The translations under genes were made by a program, and so were the position numbers. Source: Dolichospermum compactum NIES-806 (GTDB lineage Bacteria; Cyanobacteriota; Cyanobacteriia; Cyanobacteriales; Nostocaceae). Taken from it: 53,996 nt of DNA. Location of the stretch: positions 3,619,496 to 3,673,491 of the forward strand of contig NZ_AP018316.1 of assembly GCF_002368115.1 (NCBI RefSeq), in the 5' to 3' direction. The first letter of the stretch is position 1. Every line of letters begins with the position of its first letter. Under the pieces are notes generated by a model. That model saw nothing but the letters and a program-made list of their open reading frames with translations. It was not told the DNA's origin and searched no databases. Positions 46,415 through 53,996 of the stretch are shown here, piece by piece.

Positions 46415-46830
46415 TGAGGGGATGTGTTTTACTAGATACTGGTCCATTGGTGGCTGTAATTAACCGTCGTGATAATTTACATGGTTGGGTAACATCACAA
46501 TGGGATAATATTGAGCCTCCTTTATTAACTTGTGAGGCTGTAATTTCTGAGGCTTGTTTTTTGTTGCGAAATGTTTATGGTGGTCAAGATGCTGTGATAG
46601 GTTTGGTGAAGAATGGAGTTATTAAAATACCTTTTAATTTAGATGAAGAAGCCGTTATTATTGGTGAACTTCTCAAGACTTATCAATCTGTTCCGATGTC
46701 TTTAGCAGATGCTTGTTTGGTGCGGATGTCTGAGCTTTATAATGATAGTTTTTTATTAACTTTTGATAGTGATTTTCTGATCTATCGGCGCAATAAAAAT
46801 CAAGTTATTCCGGTAATTATGCCACAATAG
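46411..46830 (+). CDS. PIN domain toxin
   Basis: 139 residues. CVLLDTGPLVAVINRRDN, VISEACFLLRN and PMSLADACLVRMSEL, then LTFDSDFLIYR, give the four PIN acids. Likely ribonuclease toxin neutralised by the overlapping DUF2281 protein. The start could be either of two adjacent ATG codons (46411 or 46414). An island repeat begins 18 bases after the stop. Confidence 0.87.
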   Translation: MMRGCVLLDTGPLVAVINRRDNLHGWVTSQWDNIEPPLLTCEAVISEACFLLRNVYGGQDAVIGLVKNGVIKIPFNLDEEAVIIGELLKTYQSVPMSLADACLVRMSELYNDSFLLTFDSDFLIYRRNKNQVIPVIMPQ

Positions 46831-46848
46831 GGCGTTTGATTTTGTTCG

Positions 46849-47083
46849 GGTGATAATTCTCTGGTGATGTGAATGTTTCGGTGGTGTATCTGTGATGCTT
46901 CTATTGTCTTCTCTTATTTACACAATCGCTCTATTAATCCCTAGCACCGCAGGGCGGAAGTCAAAAGTCAAAAGTCAAAAGTCAAAAATAATAGTTCATA
47001 GGCTTTTTAGTGATTGAGAATGGTTGGCTTATTTACGCCGCAGTGTACTAGTAATGGTTAAGTGAGATAATATGAACTGAATC
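46849..47083 (+). repeat. TA-island repeat, copy 4, split by a MITE-like element
   Basis: 46849-46940 matches the first ~95 bases of copy 3 (GGTGATAATTCTCTGGTGAT onward). 47053-47083 resembles its later part (AAGTGAGATAATATGAAC). Between them sits the element at 46941-47052. The repeat was therefore in place before the element arrived. Confidence 0.75.
46941..47052 (+). mobile_element. MITE-like element of the CTAGTACCGC family
   Basis: Starts CTAGCACCGCAGGGCGGAAG, has four tandem GTCAAAA units, and ends TTTACGCCGCAGTGTACTAG. It aligns throughout with the insert in the IS66 gene (shared inner blocks GGCTTTTTAG and GAATGGTTG). Imperfect inverted ends, no coding capacity. Confidence 0.8.
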
Positions 47084-47095
47084 AATCAAAAATGA

Positions 47096-47467
47096 TTAAT
47101 TGCTGTTTAAACTAAGATATCTCCGCAAAATATTTTGAGCTTGTTCTAGTAATTCTGCTTCTAATTCTCCTAATTGTTGAGTTAAACGAATTTTGTCAAA
47201 AGTCATGGGTTCAACGCAGATTAAAAGACTATCCACAGAAAGTCCATTTTGCGCTGATGTAGGTACTTCAACTACCGCAGGTGAAATGCGGGGGTTATTC
47301 GGTTTTACGGAAGTAAAAGGTAAAACTGTGACTTTGCTGCGTTGGTTGTTAAACAAAGTCCCAGAAATTATCAGTGCTGGACGAGTTTTTTGAATTTCTG
47401 TACCTACAGATGGATCAAATGTTACTATCCAGATGCTTCCCATTCGGTAATCGCTATGTTTTGCCAT
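47096..47467 (-). CDS. MazF/PemK-family mRNA interferase toxin
   Basis: 123 residues. RMGSIWIVTFDPSVGTEIQK, then TRPALIISG, is the MazF start, and TVLPFTSVKPN and IRLTQQLGEL complete the fold. It cleaves RNA at short sequences. The start overlaps the antitoxin gene by 43 bases; if translation begins at the internal ATG (47443) the overlap is 19 bases. Full length. Confidence 0.88.
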   Translation of the reverse strand: MAKHSDYRMGSIWIVTFDPSVGTEIQKTRPALIISGTLFNNQRSKVTVLPFTSVKPNNPRISPAVVEVPTSAQNGLSVDSLLICVEPMTFDKIRLTQQLGELEAELLEQAQNILRRYLSLNSN

Positions 47468-47646
47468 TCACTTTCCCAACCTAATTCTAATTCATCAACC
47501 AAAGCGCAAGCTGCGGCTAGTGCTTCATCTTGTTGTTTTTCTTGCCATTGTTTCAAGAGATTTTCAATCAACGCACTACGGTTTTCAACTTTTTGGTCAA
47601 TGTAATTTAGTAGTTCCTCTGGCAATGAAATTGAGATTTTAGCCAT
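47425..47646 (-). CDS. MazE-like ribbon-helix-helix antitoxin
   Basis: 73 residues. KISISLPEELLNYIDQKVEN, then RSALIENLLKQW, is an RHH DNA-binding domain, followed by a Glu/Trp-rich tail (ELELGWESEWQNIAITEWEA) that would bind MazF. First gene of the operon. A TATACT-like hexamer lies ~30 bases upstream on the minus strand. Confidence 0.83.
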   Translation of the reverse strand: MAKISISLPEELLNYIDQKVENRSALIENLLKQWQEKQQDEALAAACALVDELELGWESEWQNIAITEWEASG

Positions 47647-47760
47647 ATCCTACCCACAGTCATACTATAAGTAGTATAGCTTAATTTGATATTTTTAGTC
47701 TAGTAGTTTGACCAATAATACAACCGCAAATCTACGCAACTAAACACAAAATCATCCGCG

Positions 47761-47800
47761 TTCATCTGCGTTCATCTGCGTTTATCTGCGTACATCTGCG
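47761..47800. repeat. Four 10-base tandem repeats
   Basis: TTCATCTGCG, TTCATCTGCG, TTTATCTGCG and TACATCTGCG follow one another just beyond the stop of the transketolase-like gene. Typical short repeat of filamentous cyanobacteria. Confidence 0.85.
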
Positions 47801-47811
47801 GTCAAAAATCC

Positions 47812-50025
47812 TTAATGCACCAACTCAATAGCCCGCTTAGTCAACGCCTCCGCAGTCAAACCATTAAAAGCCATCAACTCACCCGCACTGGCGGTAGTTT
47901 CCCCACGCTTCCAGGCAAAAGAATCACGTTTTGAATTACTGCGTAACATGATAGGTTCTAACATCGCCGCAGCGCCACCTGTCACACCAATTAAGGCATC
48001 TCCACCAAACAATTGCTCAAAATCGGCATCACTTAAAAAACCGTTATCTGGTTCAGAACAAGTATCCCAAGCAGTATCATGAGGACGATATAAACGACGA
48101 GGATTGATAATAGAAACAATCTTCACCCCAATACCTTCAGTTTCTAAAAAAGCCGCCGCTTCAAACACAGGAATTAAAGTCAAATCGCCAATTACAGCAA
48201 ATACAACAGTCTTCCCACCAGCCACTTCATGTAATAACACCGCACCATCAATTAAGCCTTTTTCAGTTTGGGCAAAGGTGCTACGAATTGGCAAAGGAGA
48301 CTTACTAGCAGTAATGACAATGCCCTTATTTTTTGTTTGCAAAGCCCAGTTATAACAGACTTGAATACTGTTAGCATCTGGGGGAAATAATGGGAAGACA
48401 TTTCCGGTTCTCATCAAAGAAGCAAAATAAGCTTCAATTTCTGGTCTTTGGTGAGTCCAACCGTTGCGTCCTTGTTCTAAAGCACCGGCTGTAAATAATG
48501 TAATTGTCGAGGGAGTTTGACGGCGTAATTCTGCCATTGCTTGGGTTACGGTTTGCCAAATTGGTAATCCATTGATTGCAAAAGATTCATAGGAACACCA
48601 CAAAGTTCTCGCACCCATTAAGGATAAACCAGCGGCTAAACCTGCACAAGCATCTTCGCTCAAAGGTTCGTAAACTTGACCTCCTGGGGCTTGATTATAT
48701 AAATCATCGGTGGTGGGGTGATTGATTTTTAATGCTTGGTTAATGTTAGCAATTCCTGATGCTTCGTTACCATCGGCGTTAGTCACTAGGAAGTTTTTAT
48801 CTTTATTTCCGACTATTCCTACTAACCTTCCCATTGCGGTGGTAGAAACTTTTGGTTCTCCCCCAATTGCATATTCTTCTAATGGTAATTCGCCAATGTC
48901 TGCTAAGGGTAATTCAAATTCTGTCACTGCGGTTTTCGCTGCTGGTCCACCTCCGGCCCGTTCGGCATTTGTGCGGACTGTTTGCCATGCTTGGGCAGAT
49001 AAAGCCCGCTTTTGTAAAGCAGTTACAATATGTGGCGAATCTAAGGTGTCTTTAGGATATAAATTATGGGATTTTGCACCTAAAGCATGAACCCCTGCCC
49101 CTTTGAGTTGTTTGATAATAAATACTGTTAATGTGCCACTTAAAGCGGAACGGGCAGCTTTATCAATGCCTACTAATACGGCTTTGGTAAATTCTAACCG
49201 TTTTTGGAAGGAGAAAGCGGTACTATCAACATAATCACCCCCTTGGTTTTGATCATCAAAATCTTTAGCATTTACTAACACGACTTCGGCAAAACCGTTA
49301 CCTTTCCAGTAGGCGATCATTTCATCGTTGGTTTTCAATGATACCATGCTGTGGTGTTCTTGGCTGTAACCGTTCCACACCAACACGGGTAAGAAGTTGG
49401 TAACGGTGGGGTAAGCGGTGTTGAAATGTGCCATTGAACTCATGATATAGGGTTCACCCAGTCCCCCGTCTCCCACGGTGAAGGGGAAGAGTTTATCACG
49501 GTGCAAGAGGGCAGCAGACATGGCGAAATGTTGTCCTTGTCCCAGGGGTCCAGCCGGTGCGAGAATACCGGGAATGTAGCCGGATAGGTGTCCTAATAAT
49601 CCATGCTTTTCTCGAAAGCGATCGCGCAATTGTTGTACTGTAGAAATGCCCATGTCTTCTAAAGAACGGTCTAAGAACATGGCACTATAAAAACCGGGGG
49701 CGTGATGTCCTACTTCGGTGATAATGTTTTTATGTCCCAGCATGACCAACGCTGCATAAGCTTCCGCTTGGCTGGCAAAACCGCCGGGATGTCCAGAAGC
49801 CTTACTACCAGTGACTTGTAGCGTTAGGTAGCGCAGGGCATCAGCGGCGAGTAGGGTTTGATATACTGCATTTGCATCTGTGGGGGAGGCGATCGCACTC
49901 TTGCCCGATTCTATCACGGGAGTTGCCCCATAAGTTTCAAAATCTGGCAATGCTTCCCCAAAATATTGTATCCCTTCACAAAAATTTGGAACTGCGGAAG
50001 CTGCCTTTGTCGTAATTACTGTCAT
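47812..50025 (-). CDS. ThDP-dependent transketolase/phosphoketolase-like enzyme
   Basis: 737 residues. LQVTGSKASGHPGGFASQAE resembles the transketolase N-terminal motif, and VGDGGLGEPYIMSSMAHFNT is the GDG thiamine-diphosphate motif. GHHAPGFYSAMFLDRSLEDM and LWCSYESFAINGLPIWQTV recall phosphoketolases. Such enzymes cleave or transfer ketol units of sugar phosphates. Cyanobacteria encode this family in addition to normal transketolase, and I cannot tell which reaction it performs. Divergent from the P450 gene across 413 bases. Confidence 0.75.
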   Translation of the reverse strand: MTVITTKAASAVPNFCEGIQYFGEALPDFETYGATPVIESGKSAIASPTDANAVYQTLLAADALRYLTLQVTGSKASGHPGGFASQAEAYAALVMLGHKNIITEVGHHAPGFYSAMFLDRSLEDMGISTVQQLRDRFREKHGLLGHLSGYIPGILAPAGPLGQGQHFAMSAALLHRDKLFPFTVGDGGLGEPYIMSSMAHFNTAYPTVTNFLPVLVWNGYSQEHHSMVSLKTNDEMIAYWKGNGFAEVVLVNAKDFDDQNQGGDYVDSTAFSFQKRLEFTKAVLVGIDKAARSALSGTLTVFIIKQLKGAGVHALGAKSHNLYPKDTLDSPHIVTALQKRALSAQAWQTVRTNAERAGGGPAAKTAVTEFELPLADIGELPLEEYAIGGEPKVSTTAMGRLVGIVGNKDKNFLVTNADGNEASGIANINQALKINHPTTDDLYNQAPGGQVYEPLSEDACAGLAAGLSLMGARTLWCSYESFAINGLPIWQTVTQAMAELRRQTPSTITLFTAGALEQGRNGWTHQRPEIEAYFASLMRTGNVFPLFPPDANSIQVCYNWALQTKNKGIVITASKSPLPIRSTFAQTEKGLIDGAVLLHEVAGGKTVVFAVIGDLTLIPVFEAAAFLETEGIGVKIVSIINPRRLYRPHDTAWDTCSEPDNGFLSDADFEQLFGGDALIGVTGGAAAMLEPIMLRSNSKRDSFAWKRGETTASAGELMAFNGLTAEALTKRAIELVH

Positions 50026-50438
50026 GCTAATAAGTACCTTAATAAAATCGGAAAACCCGGAAATGTTTGTTCAATGTAACCAAAATTTTACATCTTTGCG
50101 GATCTAATAGTTAATCGCTTTTTCGCAATATCACCATAAGTAGGTTAAATGAACCACGAAGGTACGAAGAACACGAAGGAAGAAGGAAGAAGATAGTTAT
50201 CATTAGCAATTCAGGCGGATTACCAAGAATTATCACGGATGATACCAAAAAATTAACCGCCTGTGAAGATGGTACTTAAAGGTCATCATTAATAAATTCA
50301 TCAGAAACTGGAAACCAAGAATAAATTCATTAATTTTCAGTTTTTTGTTTCATCACAAGTTTCAATTACCTCAATAGTGTTTATAGTTGAAGTTGAGTTA
50401 TTATATGATTAATTGTGTAATCAAACCGGGAGAAATCT
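50026..50438. other. Divergent intergenic region, 413 bases
   Basis: No gene. It has a purine-rich CACGAAGG/AAGAAGGAAGAAG stretch (50155-50190) that resembles dispersed repeats, and AT-rich promoter-like DNA on both sides. No operator was recognised. CGGGAGAA just before 50439 is a ribosome binding site for the P450. Confidence 0.5.
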
Positions 50439-51821
50439 ATGCGAATACTACCAGGACCAAAAGTACCATCTACTATTCAAGTTTTAAACTGGATATTCAG
50501 ACCAATGCCTTATATGGTGGAATGTGCTAAAAAGTATGGTGATTTGTTTACTATAAAATTGCAAAGTCACTTACCACCAATTCTATTTGTTCATTCTCCT
50601 GAAGCTATTCAGCAAATACTAAGTAATGATCATAAAGACTTGGAAGCACCAGGAGAATTGAATAGTATTTTTGAATATTTACTTGGCAAAAATTCTGTCA
50701 TTTGTCTCAGTGGTAAAGAACATCAACGGCAACGCCAATTAATTATGCCACCTTTTCATGGGGAAAGAATGCGAAATTATGCTGAATTAATTGAGAATAT
50801 TACGATAAAAGTTTTTAATCGGCAGCAAAAAAATCAAGCTTTTAATACTAGAGATGTTACCCAAGATATCACTCTTCAGGTAATGATGGAAGCTGTTTTT
50901 GGCATTTATGAAGGAGAACGAGCAGGAAAACTTAAACATTTACTTTGTGAAATTTTAGAACAGGGTAGCACTCCTTGGAGGGTGATTTTTCTGTATTTTC
51001 CTAAATTCAAAGAGATGTTGGGGATTTCAGAAATTTGGAAACGACAAATGAAGAAACAGGAACAAGCTGATAAACTCATTTATCAGGAAATTCAAGAAAG
51101 AAGAGAAAATTTTGATCCTCAGCGGACGGATATTCTTAATTTACTTATGTCTGCTAAAGATGAAAATGATCAACCTATGACTGATGCAGAATTAAGAGAT
51201 GAATTAATGACTTTATTAGTCGCAGGTCATGAAACTACAGCTACAGCTATTTCTTGGGCTTTTTACTGGATTCATAAACTCCCAGAAGTTCGGGAAAAGC
51301 TATTAACAGAATTGGATAGTTTAGGAGAAAATCCTGATTCTAATACCATCTTTAAATTGCCATATTTAACTGCTGTTTGCAACGAAACACTAAGAATATA
51401 TCCTGTAGCCATGCTAACTTTCCCCAGAAAGGTTAAAACGCCTATTTCTATTTGTGGTTATCAACTTGAACCAGGTACAGTTATCATGGGTTCAATTTAT
51501 TTAACTCATCACCGCGAAGATATTTATCCTCAACCGGAAAAATTTAACCCAGAACGTTTTTTAGAAAGACAATTTTCACCCTATGAATTTCTACCTTTTG
51601 GTGGTGGTTCTAGACGTTGTATAGGTTTAGCATTTGCTCAAATGGAAATGAAATTGATATTAGCTAAAGTCATGAAAACATGGTCTATGCAACTAGTTGA
51701 TACCCACGAAATCAAACCACAAAGACGGGGGTTAGTTACAGGTCCAAATAGTCCTATAAATTTGGAAATTCAAAATACTCGTCAACCAAAATCTGCAAAT
51801 TTAGAACCAGTAAAAGTTTAA
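50439..51821 (+). CDS. Cytochrome P450 (CYP110-like)
   Basis: 460 residues. I-helix AGHETTATAISWAFYW, ExxR in NETLRIYP, and the haem loop FGGGSRRCIGLAFAQ with Cys394 as ligand. The N-terminus (MRILPGPKVPSTIQVLNWIF) and overall length fit CYP110, the family typical of Nostocales, from memory. Some relatives hydroxylate fatty acids or terpenes. No terpene synthase or ferredoxin gene adjoins, so the substrate is open. A hairpin repeat starts 14 bases after the stop. Confidence 0.9.
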   Translation: MRILPGPKVPSTIQVLNWIFRPMPYMVECAKKYGDLFTIKLQSHLPPILFVHSPEAIQQILSNDHKDLEAPGELNSIFEYLLGKNSVICLSGKEHQRQRQLIMPPFHGERMRNYAELIENITIKVFNRQQKNQAFNTRDVTQDITLQVMMEAVFGIYEGERAGKLKHLLCEILEQGSTPWRVIFLYFPKFKEMLGISEIWKRQMKKQEQADKLIYQEIQERRENFDPQRTDILNLLMSAKDENDQPMTDAELRDELMTLLVAGHETTATAISWAFYWIHKLPEVREKLLTELDSLGENPDSNTIFKLPYLTAVCNETLRIYPVAMLTFPRKVKTPISICGYQLEPGTVIMGSIYLTHHREDIYPQPEKFNPERFLERQFSPYEFLPFGGGSRRCIGLAFAQMEMKLILAKVMKTWSMQLVDTHEIKPQRRGLVTGPNSPINLEIQNTRQPKSANLEPVKV

Positions 51822-51834
51822 TCTAGTCAATTAA

Positions 51835-51900
51835 GATCCCCGACTTCTTATTTTATCTTGTAAATAAATTCTGATTATCATATAAAAAGTCGGGGATCTG
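51835..51900. repeat. ATCCCCGACTTCTT family hairpin, copy 3
   Basis: AGATCCCCGACTTCTT and AAAAAGTCGGGGATCT enclose ~34 AT-rich bases. It lies directly behind the P450 gene and could terminate it. Confidence 0.75.
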
Positions 51901-51973
51901 GGTTTATCATCTATTTTTTTAATACTTGCGCTTCTACTACTACCCTTATAGGAAAAAATATTAATTTAATTTT

Positions 51974-52103
51974 TGTAGGTTGGGTTGAACGAAGTGTTCG
52001 CGTAGCGTGCCGAAGGCATAACCCAACATTAGAAGAAAGATGGTCAGGGGTGTTGGGTTATCGCTTCGCCACACTTCGTTAACGTTCCTTAACCCAACCT
52101 ACA
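51974..52103. mobile_element. MITE-like element with TGTAGGTTGGGTT ends
   Basis: TGTAGGTTGGGTT (51974-51986) and AACCCAACCTACA (52091-52103) are perfect 13-bp inverted repeats. Inner CGAAGTG and CACTTCG continue the symmetry. 130 bases without coding capacity, in the 382-base gap before crtO. A relic is at 45288-45328. Confidence 0.7.
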
Positions 52104-52203
52104 ATAAATATTGTTTTACATAAAGGAAACGGTAGAGCCATACTTGCTTGCATCCTCTAAATATAATAATATAAAAAAGCCAGGTTTTTATATCATAAGA
52201 GAT

Positions 52204-53898
52204 ATGCAAGAATACGACGTTATCATCATCGGCGCTGGACACAACGGTTTAGTTTGTGCAGCTTACTTACTCAAAGCAGGTTATAGCGTCCTTCTATTAG
52301 AAAAACGTCCTGTTCCGGGTGGTGCAGCCACAACAGAAGAATGTATTCCAGACAAAGCACCAGGTTTTAAATTTAACTTGTGTGCCATTGACCATGAATT
52401 TATTCATTTAGGTCCAGTTGTAGAAGAATTAGAACTAACAAAATATGGTTTAGAATATCTAGAATGTGACCCAGTTGTATTTTGTCCTCACCCCGACGGT
52501 AAATATTTCTTAGCTCATAAATCATTAGAAAAAACCTGTGCGGAAATAGCTCGTTACAATGAAAGAGATGCTAAAAAATATGCCGAATTTACAGATTATT
52601 GGCAACGGGCAATTAACGCTATGACACCCATGTTTAATGCTCCACCCAAATCAATTATAGATATTTTTGGCAACTACAATCTTCAACAGGTTAAAGATTT
52701 ATTTTCTGTAGTGGGTTCTCCCGCAAAAAGCTTTGATTTTGTGCGAACAATGCTTAATAGTGCCGAAGATATTCTCAATGAATGGTTTGATGAAGAATTT
52801 CTCAAAGCACCCCTAGCTAGACTCTCTTCTGAATTAGGTGCGCCACCTTCTCAAAAAAATCTCGCTATTGGGGTGATGATGATGGCCATGCGTCATAATC
52901 CTGGCATGGCTAGACCTCGCGGCGGTACAGGTGCATTGGTGCAAGCATTGGTGAAATTAGTTAATAGCAAAGGTGGGGTAATTCTCACAGACCAGCACGT
53001 AGAAAAGATTTTAATTAATGATGCTAAAGCTGTCGGTGTCCGGGTAGCTGGCGGTAAAGAATTTTTGGCTAAACATGGCGTAATTTCTAACATTGATGCC
53101 CAAAGATTATTCTTACAAATGACAGAAAAAAGTGATATTGATGCCGTTGATCCTGATTTATGGGAAAGATTAGAACGCCGCATTATCAACAACAATGAAA
53201 CTATCCTCAAAATAGATTTAGCATTAGATGAACCCTTGCATTTTTCTCATCATGATCATAAAGATGAATATCTCATTGGTTCAATTTTAATTGCTGATTC
53301 TATGAATCATGTAGAACAGGCTCATAGTAAATGTACATTAGGCGAAATTCCCGATTCTGACCCCTCCATGTATGTGGTCATGCCTAGCGCCCTTGACCCC
53401 AGTTTAGCACCACCGGGAAAACATACTTTATGGATTGAATTTTTTGCACCTTATCAAATTGCTAATGCAAACGGCACAGGTTTAAAAGGGACAGGTTGGA
53501 CTGATGAATTAAAAAATCAAGTTGCAGATAGAGTAATTGACAAATTAGCAACTTATGCCCCCAATGTGAAAAAAGCAACTATCGCTAGAAGAGTGGAAAG
53601 TCCAGCAGAATTAGGAGAAAGATTAGGCGCATACAAAGGGAATTATTATCATATTGATATGACTATGGATCAAATGATCTTTTTCCGACCTTTGCCAGAA
53701 TTAGCTAATTATAAAACCCCCATTGATAATCTCTTTTTAACAGGTGCAGGAACACACCCCGGCGGTTCAATTTCCGGTATGCCAGGACGCAATTGTGCAA
53801 GGGTATTTTTGCAGAATAATCAACCCTTTACTCAAGCTTTAAAGGATGCCGGAAACTCGATTAAATCTACAGTTGGTTCTGTATTTGGGATGAATTAG
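52204..53898 (+). CDS. crtO: Beta-carotene ketolase CrtO
   Basis: 564 residues from the ATG at 52204 (MQEYDVIIIGAGHNGLVCAA), an FAD Rossmann motif. ARPRGGTGALVQALV, and the C-terminal FLTGAGTHPGGSISGMPGRN, are typical of CrtI/CrtO-type carotenoid enzymes, and the sequence is close, from memory, to Nostoc CrtO. It introduces the 4-keto group, giving echinenone from beta-carotene in membranes. A TTG at 52111 would add 31 residues without homology. A hairpin follows the stop. Confidence 0.88.
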   Translation: MQEYDVIIIGAGHNGLVCAAYLLKAGYSVLLLEKRPVPGGAATTEECIPDKAPGFKFNLCAIDHEFIHLGPVVEELELTKYGLEYLECDPVVFCPHPDGKYFLAHKSLEKTCAEIARYNERDAKKYAEFTDYWQRAINAMTPMFNAPPKSIIDIFGNYNLQQVKDLFSVVGSPAKSFDFVRTMLNSAEDILNEWFDEEFLKAPLARLSSELGAPPSQKNLAIGVMMMAMRHNPGMARPRGGTGALVQALVKLVNSKGGVILTDQHVEKILINDAKAVGVRVAGGKEFLAKHGVISNIDAQRLFLQMTEKSDIDAVDPDLWERLERRIINNNETILKIDLALDEPLHFSHHDHKDEYLIGSILIADSMNHVEQAHSKCTLGEIPDSDPSMYVVMPSALDPSLAPPGKHTLWIEFFAPYQIANANGTGLKGTGWTDELKNQVADRVIDKLATYAPNVKKATIARRVESPAELGERLGAYKGNYYHIDMTMDQMIFFRPLPELANYKTPIDNLFLTGAGTHPGGSISGMPGRNCARVFLQNNQPFTQALKDAGNSIKSTVGSVFGMN

Positions 53899-53913
53899 TT
53901 AATCAAGATGTAG

Positions 53914-53945
53914 GGTGCGTAACGCAGCGTAACGCACCAATTTTT
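53914..53945 (+). terminator. Terminator after crtO
   Basis: GGTGCGTAACGC and GCGTAACGCACC pair with one mismatch around one base, followed by AATTTTT. It starts 16 bases beyond the crtO stop. Confidence 0.65.
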
Positions 53946-53996
53946 ATACATCAAAAAGTTGTGATTTTTAAAATAAATTAAAAACTCATATTTATT

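Noticed and set aside
44316..47083. Integron-like cassette array, with the island repeat as attC sites
   Set aside because: TA modules separated by ~130-base repeats recall superintegrons, but the repeats lack GTTRRRY/RYYYAAC cores, the genes point both ways and no integrase is present.

Overview
The window is chromosomal DNA of a filamentous, probably heterocyst-type cyanobacterium (order Nostocales, Anabaena/Nostoc/Dolichospermum-like). The basis is AT-rich DNA dotted with HIP1 octamers (GCGATCGC) and cyanobacterium-typical genes: ntcA, pcxA, a ClpS adaptor, crtO-type ketolase, a CYP110-like P450, DUF29/DUF2103/DUF3084/DUF3146 proteins and Uma2 and DUF2281 families. Species cannot be fixed from what I can see.

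Layout. 1-3.9 kb: an rRNA operon on the minus strand (5' two thirds of 23S, a tRNA-less spacer, complete 16S, a processing stem and a consensus promoter). 4.0-9.1 kb: a subtilisin-like protease, an Atx1-type copper chaperone and a membrane coiled-coil/TPR protein with a triplicated 58-residue unit. 9.2-11.5 kb: an antitoxin fragment and a complete type II restriction-modification system with a controller protein and a recognisable C-box. 11.6-22.9 kb: FAD oxidoreductase, DUF29, clpS-DUF2103, a double-glycine-leader protein, a P-loop recombinase-like protein, pcxA, ruvC, yvcK-like and miaA. 23-28.8 kb: gyrB, a 1.2 kb gene-free stretch, the primary sigma factor and a TPR protein. 28.9-31.4 kb: a decayed accessory patch with a HEPN-like protein, a broken secreted protein, an inositol-phosphatase fragment, a ribbon-helix-helix/PIN module and MITE-like repeats. 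31.5-42.7 kb: mostly core genes (DUF3146, YqgF-like, DUF3084, ntcA, fabI, hisB, an ABC ATPase, a polysaccharide export protein, an SPFH protein, tpiA-folP).

42.8-47.7 kb is a toxin-antitoxin island. It holds an IS66 transposase remnant, a ParE-type module, two DUF2281/PIN modules, a Uma2 protein and a MazEF-type module. All four inter-module gaps carry copies of one ~134 bp repeat, always in the same orientation. A second ~100 bp MITE-like family (ends CTAGTACCGC) sits inside one of these repeats, at the edge of the IS66 remnant, and in frame inside the IS66 transposase gene. 47.8-53.9 kb: a ThDP-dependent transketolase/phosphoketolase-like enzyme, a cytochrome P450 and crtO.

The window mixes single-gene core functions (replication supercoiling, transcription, nitrogen control, fatty acid, histidine, folate and carotenoid synthesis) with defence and addiction modules embedded in small palindromic repeats. 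The most novel signals are the repeat that spaces the TA modules and the protein-coding MITE insertion. No CRISPR array, tRNA gene or prophage was seen.
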